From: CALFCE01 sp964411665
GTDB taxonomy: Bacteria > Pseudomonadota > Gammaproteobacteria > Granulosicoccales > Granulosicoccaceae
NCBI GenBank assembly: GCA_964411665.1
Contig: CAYPMR010000108.1
Location: forward strand, 1-9,720
Length of the DNA stretch: 9,720 nucleotides
Direction: 5' to 3'
In this document: piece after piece, positions 6,441 through 9,720 of the stretch
Numbering within the stretch: position 1 is the stretch's first letter
Layout: every line of letters starts with the position of its first letter
Notes under the pieces: generated by a model
Database searches by the model: none
What the model was told of the DNA's origin: nothing
Seen by the model: only the letters and a program-made list of their open reading frames with translations
Translations under genes and position numbers: made by a program

Positions 6441-6994
6441 GACAGTTCCCTCTTCCTATTCGGAGATAACCTACTAATTTGGTACAAATTCGTTTGTACT
6501 TGGGTACCTGAAGTTTACATCCAACGCTGCGCATACCGTCGCATGCGTGAAGCAGCGCAATAGCTTGAACAGACGAGCCTAGCGCGCCAGACTATTCCGG
6601 CTACGCCGGTGTTGATAAAACTTAAAGATGAAATTGAATAGCTGTAAAGCGTAACCTACTACGGTAATCCAGGAATGGCAAAATTAGGAGTGAAGTAGTT
6701 AACCTAAAATGTGCGAAAAGACACAATGAAAGTTGCGCAAATAGAAAACAAAGTATGACAACTGAATGAGCTGGGTTAGAACCGCAGCTTGCTAGGTGCA
6801 ATTGCACGCGCACTTTCTATTTAATTCGGTCAAATCCGAATTGTTGATTGACTTATTTTTGCTTGAAACAACAGTATCGTTGTAGTCGAATTACCGAGCG
6901 ATTAAAAAAGGCGTTTAGCAATACACTGCAGACACCACCTGACAGAAAAATAATAACTAACTGCCAGGTGGGATTTTATTTTGCTGCTTTGCTA
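6441..6994. other. gene-free stretch with small palindromes
   Basis: About 550 bases without a convincing gene; open frames here lack ribosome binding sites and protein-like pattern. It holds several small symmetric sequences: CCGGC/GCCGG with a 3-base loop near 6598-6610, the 12-base palindrome GTGCAATTGCAC at 6796-6807, and AATTCGG/CCGAATT with a 6-base loop at 6823-6842. It also holds the terminator-like hairpin listed separately. An 18-base sequence at 6708-6725 recurs with one mismatch at 9157-9174. Confidence 0.6.
6935..6971. terminator. terminator-like hairpin downstream of the two-cysteine protein gene
   Basis: CCACCTGACAG (6935-6945) pairs with CTGCCAGGTGG (6961-6971) over 11 positions with one mismatch, read as G-U on the minus strand, around a 15-base AT-rich loop. 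It starts 23 bases after the minus-strand gene's stop. The T-rich tail (GATTTTATTTT) is on the plus-strand side, so it would terminate plus-strand transcripts best. It may still mark the 3' end of the minus-strand transcript. Confidence 0.42.
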
Positions 6995-7354
6995 TTAAGG
7001 ATTTAAAACGGAGAGCTCTGTGGCGTCGGCACATGATCCAGTATGTGAATTTGTCCAAACTGTTTTTTCGGCAGCAAATGCGAGTGCGGCGATTCTTCGT
7101 ATCGCTTCTAATTGATCGGGTGGAAGGGTTGCAGCACTATAATAAACATAGCGACTGCCACCAGTCCCCGCTCTTTTAGTGTTGTTTCCTACGTTTGCAC
7201 TTGGTCCAGATAACTGTATGGCAAGTCCGTTTTGATTCCAACCTCCTTCCTTTAGATCAATTATTTTTCCTTGACCACATACTACTGCAAAAGCATTTCC
7301 ACCAAATGCTGATAGGCCAAGAACTAGTAACGTTTTGATGAACATTTTTTTCAT
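6995..7354 (-). CDS. small exported two-cysteine protein of unknown function
   Basis: A 119-residue protein. The ATG at 7354 is chosen because CGGAG lies 6 bases upstream and the product then starts with a clean Sec signal peptide, MKKMFIKTLLVLGLSAFGGNAFA, likely cut after AFA (residue 23). An ATG 11 codons earlier has no ribosome binding site. The mature part of about 96 residues begins VVCGQGKI and contains one further Cys in TGSCADATEL, so a disulfide joining its ends is plausible. Between them lie IDLKEGGWNQNGLAIQLSG, a Gly/Ser/Asn-rich loop, and a helix PPDQLEAIRRIAALAFAAEKTV. The layout (short beta N-terminus, late helix, terminal Cys near the end) recalls small secreted proteins of marine gammaproteobacteria, but I do not recognise a named family. 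It lies 59 bases after the hydrolase gene on the same strand and probably shares its transcript. A partner, inhibitor or chaperone role is only a guess. Confidence 0.75.
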   Translation of the reverse strand: MKKMFIKTLLVLGLSAFGGNAFAVVCGQGKIIDLKEGGWNQNGLAIQLSGPSANVGNNTKRAGTGGSRYVYYSAATLPPDQLEAIRRIAALAFAAEKTVWTNSHTGSCADATELSVLNP

Positions 7355-7413
7355 GTCAACTCCGATGACGTGGGGTGATAGATACAACTTGATGTATATG
7401 GCGTCTTGAGGTA

Positions 7414-9072
7414 TTAGAAACTGCCTATAACAGCTGCTAAACGATTTCGATTTCGAACACGTGTTGATTCTGTTTTAGTTACTTCTTCTACTAAATCAGC
7501 AAACAGAGGATCTGTAACGACATCGTGTTGGGCATTTCTATCAAAATTCGCATACAACTGATCAAATGGTGATAGATTTGTCAATTCATTGGCCGAGGCA
7601 TGCCAATCTAAAGAGTTTATGTCGAGAGCGCTAATGGTTGGTACAAAGGTAGTGAGGCCTTCTCCTGCAGTCATGTGGGCCGCGAAGGAAATTGTTGTTT
7701 CAAAACCGAAGAAGTCTGCAAGCCATGTATCAACCATATTTTTCGAGGCTGCTATGGCGAAACCAGTAACAGGATTTAGTGTTGCCAATGACAAGGTTAT
7801 TGTATCCAGTACCAAACGAATGTCGAAGGGAACAGTGATGTCAGCTGTAGAGTCAATAGTTTCGTCAACTTCGCGCAAGCCGGTTGTAAAACTCCCTGGT
7901 GCCGCCGTTACGTCGTGTAACTCTGATGGTAATCTGAAATTTGGACATCTATCGGTATCAGCAAGGACTCGTACTCTACACGGTGTTCGTCTCTGTAAAG
8001 TCGCGTCGTTAAAGAACTTTATACTTATTAGCTCTTCATCAGGCGCTGTTGGGCTGTTGAACTTTATAGGCACGTTAAGCATCAAGAAACCATCTTGACG
8101 ACCTTGGGCTTCTCTGTTGTGCAATGGAAATCCATTTATACTCCCATTAGCAAATGCAACTGATCTGAGGGATGTCGGATGCCCACCCATTAGTAAGATG
8201 GAGTTGCGTAGTGTATGGTGGGAGGGGTGTGCAGCCTGCATATAGTCTGCTTCGATAGCTTGTAATCTTGCAGGTGTTTGAAAATCCTCTGCTCGAAAGC
8301 CAATATAAAGCCCTAATAATTCTCTGGCCGCCTCGCTGTTCAATGCTTCAACGCCATCTTCAAGGCGTTGGTCCAAATTTTCGCCTTTAAAAATCTCCCC
8401 TATGATCTTTTTTTGCGCTGCCCCATTTAACGTTCTGGTGACTAATTCAAGGGATGACGGTAAAAAAGCACCCCTGTGAGGGGCATCCATTGACACGTAG
8501 AGAGACGTGTGATGATCGCGGTTTTCAAATTCAAGCTTTGTAAGGGCATGTCGAGCGATGATGCCCCCCATACTGAATCCGATGACAACGCCCCTAGTTC
8601 CATTTCGCATATAGGTTTGAAATGGTCCAGTTTCTCCGGCGGTTAGATAGCGTTCCACAATCAAAGAGTTTTTGGCAACACTTTGATTGTTATCGACCGA
8701 TTCAACTACGAACACTCTGAATCCATGTTGATCCGCCAACAGCTCTATTGCTCTTTCAGGTTCTTCGTCAAATAGTTCGTTGCTCTGTGACAAACTTCGA
8801 AGTAGCCGAAAACCTTTATCCCTTTCACCTGGCGGTAATTCACGTTCATTATCACCTAGCCCTGGGATATCAAATCCTGGTATGAACACGATAGGAGTGT
8901 CTTGCCTAACATTAAGATCAAATGGTAGGAACTCATGAACGTATCCTATAACCTGACTTCCGTTTTCTGAGCGTATTTCGACGGCTCCATCGTGTATCGC
9001 AGCGGTAGACAGCATGGAGGTCAAAAACACCGATAGCAACACCACAAGCTGTAATAGATATTTCATTAACAT
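7414..9072 (-). CDS. Sec-exported alpha/beta hydrolase (lipase/esterase-like)
   Basis: A 552-residue exported hydrolase. The ATG at 9072 is preferred over 9123 because AAGGGA lies 5 bases upstream and the protein then starts with a signal peptide (MLMKYLLQLVVLLSVFLTSM, cut near STAA, residue 25). The alpha/beta hydrolase core begins PIVFIPGFDIPG, an oxyanion-loop-like strand end. The nucleophile elbow is VIGFSMGGIIARHAL with Ser167 in GxSxG. VSMDAPHRGAFLP follows, like the FDAPHxGA motif of a PGAP1-like esterase group. GGHPTSLRSVAFANGS and a late FVPTISALDI block also fit that group. His516 in NAQHDVVTD is a good catalytic His candidate; the acid residue is not certain. The substrate is probably an ester or lipid in the periplasm or outside the cell. 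It is the first gene of a likely two-gene operon with the small two-cysteine protein. Confidence 0.88.
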   Translation of the reverse strand: MLMKYLLQLVVLLSVFLTSMLSTAAIHDGAVEIRSENGSQVIGYVHEFLPFDLNVRQDTPIVFIPGFDIPGLGDNERELPPGERDKGFRLLRSLSQSNELFDEEPERAIELLADQHGFRVFVVESVDNNQSVAKNSLIVERYLTAGETGPFQTYMRNGTRGVVIGFSMGGIIARHALTKLEFENRDHHTSLYVSMDAPHRGAFLPSSLELVTRTLNGAAQKKIIGEIFKGENLDQRLEDGVEALNSEAARELLGLYIGFRAEDFQTPARLQAIEADYMQAAHPSHHTLRNSILLMGGHPTSLRSVAFANGSINGFPLHNREAQGRQDGFLMLNVPIKFNSPTAPDEELISIKFFNDATLQRRTPCRVRVLADTDRCPNFRLPSELHDVTAAPGSFTTGLREVDETIDSTADITVPFDIRLVLDTITLSLATLNPVTGFAIAASKNMVDTWLADFFGFETTISFAAHMTAGEGLTTFVPTISALDINSLDWHASANELTNLSPFDQLYANFDRNAQHDVVTDPLFADLVEEVTKTESTRVRNRNRLAAVIGSF

Positions 9073-9093
9073 CAAGTTCCCTTTATGTCTGAG

Positions 9094-9109
9094 TGTCAAT
9101 ACATTGACA
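9094..9109. promoter_or_regulatory. 16-base palindrome before the hydrolase gene, operator-like
   Basis: TGTCAAT and ATTGACA form a perfect dyad around two central bases (AC on the plus strand). It sits 22-37 bases before the hydrolase start codon and downstream of the promoter-like pair. Its size and symmetry fit a dimeric repressor site. The regulator is unknown and no regulator gene is in the window. Confidence 0.45.
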
Positions 9110-9137
9110 TAAAGAATTGCCATTGTCTATGTGCTGC

Positions 9138-9166
9138 TATATAGAAAATGTGCATGAATGTGCGAA
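9138..9166 (-). promoter_or_regulatory. putative sigma-70 promoter for the hydrolase operon
   Basis: On the minus strand TTCGCA (9161-9166, 4/6 match to TTGACA) is separated by exactly 17 bases from TATATA (9138-9143, 4/6 match to TATAAT). Transcription would start near 9131, giving a leader of about 60 bases that contains the palindrome at 9094-9109. Confidence 0.42.
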
Positions 9167-9568
9167 AACACACAGTAAGTAATCATATACGTAGGTCGTG
9201 ATAGCTCGTTGGGATCACTGACGCACTCGTAGACGGAATAGGATGTCTATGTGTCTAGAAGCAGTATTACGATGCGAAGACAAAACACTAAAAGTAGATG
9301 CACTGAATGACGGCTATATTGTTGTGCATCAAGCAAGTAAGTCTGTCAACCCTACATACTGATAGTCATCTGTATAAACAAATCTGTTCTACAAAAAATA
9401 TGTAGGTGAACAAAAGCCTATTAGTTATTAGGGAAGTCGATTTTGCTTCTATGTTCAGAGCCAAACAACATCTTGGAACTTTAAAGAAGAATATGAAGCA
9501 AATTAAGTTTTGGTACCAAAGCTCGGAATGTTCGTTGGGGGTTTAGTTAGCTGTGAATTTCCTACAAT

Positions 9569-9691
9569 ATGAAACACTCGATCAATCCAATAGGATTACT
9601 AATCTATTACATGTTGCCCTTGCTATTGATGTGTATTGCGAATCAAAAATGCACTATGTTTATCGGAGGTATGGTTGAAAGTAGTGTCTGA
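9569..9691 (+). CDS. possible 40-residue single-membrane-segment micropeptide
   Basis: The frame starts MKHSINPIGLLIYYM and has one hydrophobic run, PIGLLIYYMLPLLLMCIA, followed by a short polar tail with one Cys. This fits a small membrane peptide or a decayed signal peptide. There is no Shine-Dalgarno sequence at normal spacing and no recognised family, so it may be a chance frame. Confidence 0.18.
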   Translation: MKHSINPIGLLIYYMLPLLLMCIANQKCTMFIGGMVESSV

Positions 9692-9720
9692 AAGGAGTTG
9701 AAAAAAAGCGGCGTATCTGG

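Larger units (their letters stand above)
9124..9720. other. gene-free stretch at the right edge
   Basis: Nearly 600 AT-rich bases. Beyond the hydrolase promoter region I see no convincing gene. Two very short plus-strand frames exist: 9243-9362 (39 codons, no known pattern) and 9569-9691 (40 codons, described separately). AAGGAG at 9692-9697 could serve a gene beginning near the window edge, but no start codon at suitable spacing is visible. Confidence 0.55.

Noticed and set aside
6622..6813. Minus-strand open frame of 63 codons with hydrophobic runs
   Set aside because: No ribosome binding site; the hydrophobic look comes from AT-rich sequence, and it crosses a repeat and a palindrome.
6796..6842. 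Two small palindromes considered as a terminator
   Set aside because: Neither is followed by a T-run on either strand, and no gene end is close enough.
7589..8098. Plus-strand open frame of 169 codons
   Set aside because: It lies wholly antisense to the hydrolase gene, which has clear family motifs across this span; it is a shadow frame.
9243..9362. Plus-strand open frame of 39 codons
   Set aside because: Only an imperfect purine stretch precedes it, and its product has no signal, membrane segment or known motif; too little support for a gene call.

Overview
The window looks like an accessory, heavily rearranged stretch of a Gram-negative proteobacterial chromosome or large plasmid, probably gammaproteobacterial. 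Supporting signs are Shine-Dalgarno-led genes, Sec and lipoprotein signal peptides, IS110- and IS5-type insertion sequences, and XerC/D-like recombinases. The genus cannot be read from the sequence. Base composition is moderate, with AT-rich gaps between genes.

Left part (1-2300). The window opens inside an IS110-family transposase gene whose 5' end lies outside. About 35 bases after its stop is a motif like the 3' core of an integron attC site, which suggests an attC-targeting insertion. Next, on the minus strand, is a complete gene for a TIR-like protein (PF10137-type NADase fold) with a separate beta-rich C-terminal domain. It is a candidate stand-alone anti-phage effector. Upstream of it lies a gene-free stretch with a perfect 13-bp inverted repeat.

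Middle (2113-5500). A small lipoprotein gene is split by a complete 1339-bp IS5-like element with 15-bp ends and a CTAG target duplication. Removing the element in silico restores one open frame of 65 codons. Two overlapping tyrosine recombinase genes follow. The first is intact. The second has lost one base and its 3' half. The pair resembles the first two members of a recombinase-in-trio (RIT) element. An 11-bp inverted repeat directly before the first recombinase covers its ribosome binding site.

Junction and right part (5487-9720). The broken second recombinase runs head-on into a broken minus-strand gene for a P-domain plus leishmanolysin-like metalloprotease. That gene has a frameshift and has lost its 3' end at the same junction. 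After a 550-base gap with several small palindromes comes a minus-strand pair. The promoter-proximal gene encodes a Sec-exported alpha/beta hydrolase of 552 residues. The second encodes a small exported two-cysteine protein of 119 residues. They are 59 bases apart and probably share one transcript, with a promoter-like pair and a 16-base palindrome in front. The last 600 bases hold no convincing gene.

Together the window shows a region remade by at least three mobile systems: IS110, IS5-like, and tyrosine recombinase. It contains one intact likely defence gene, one intact secreted hydrolase operon, and three broken genes.
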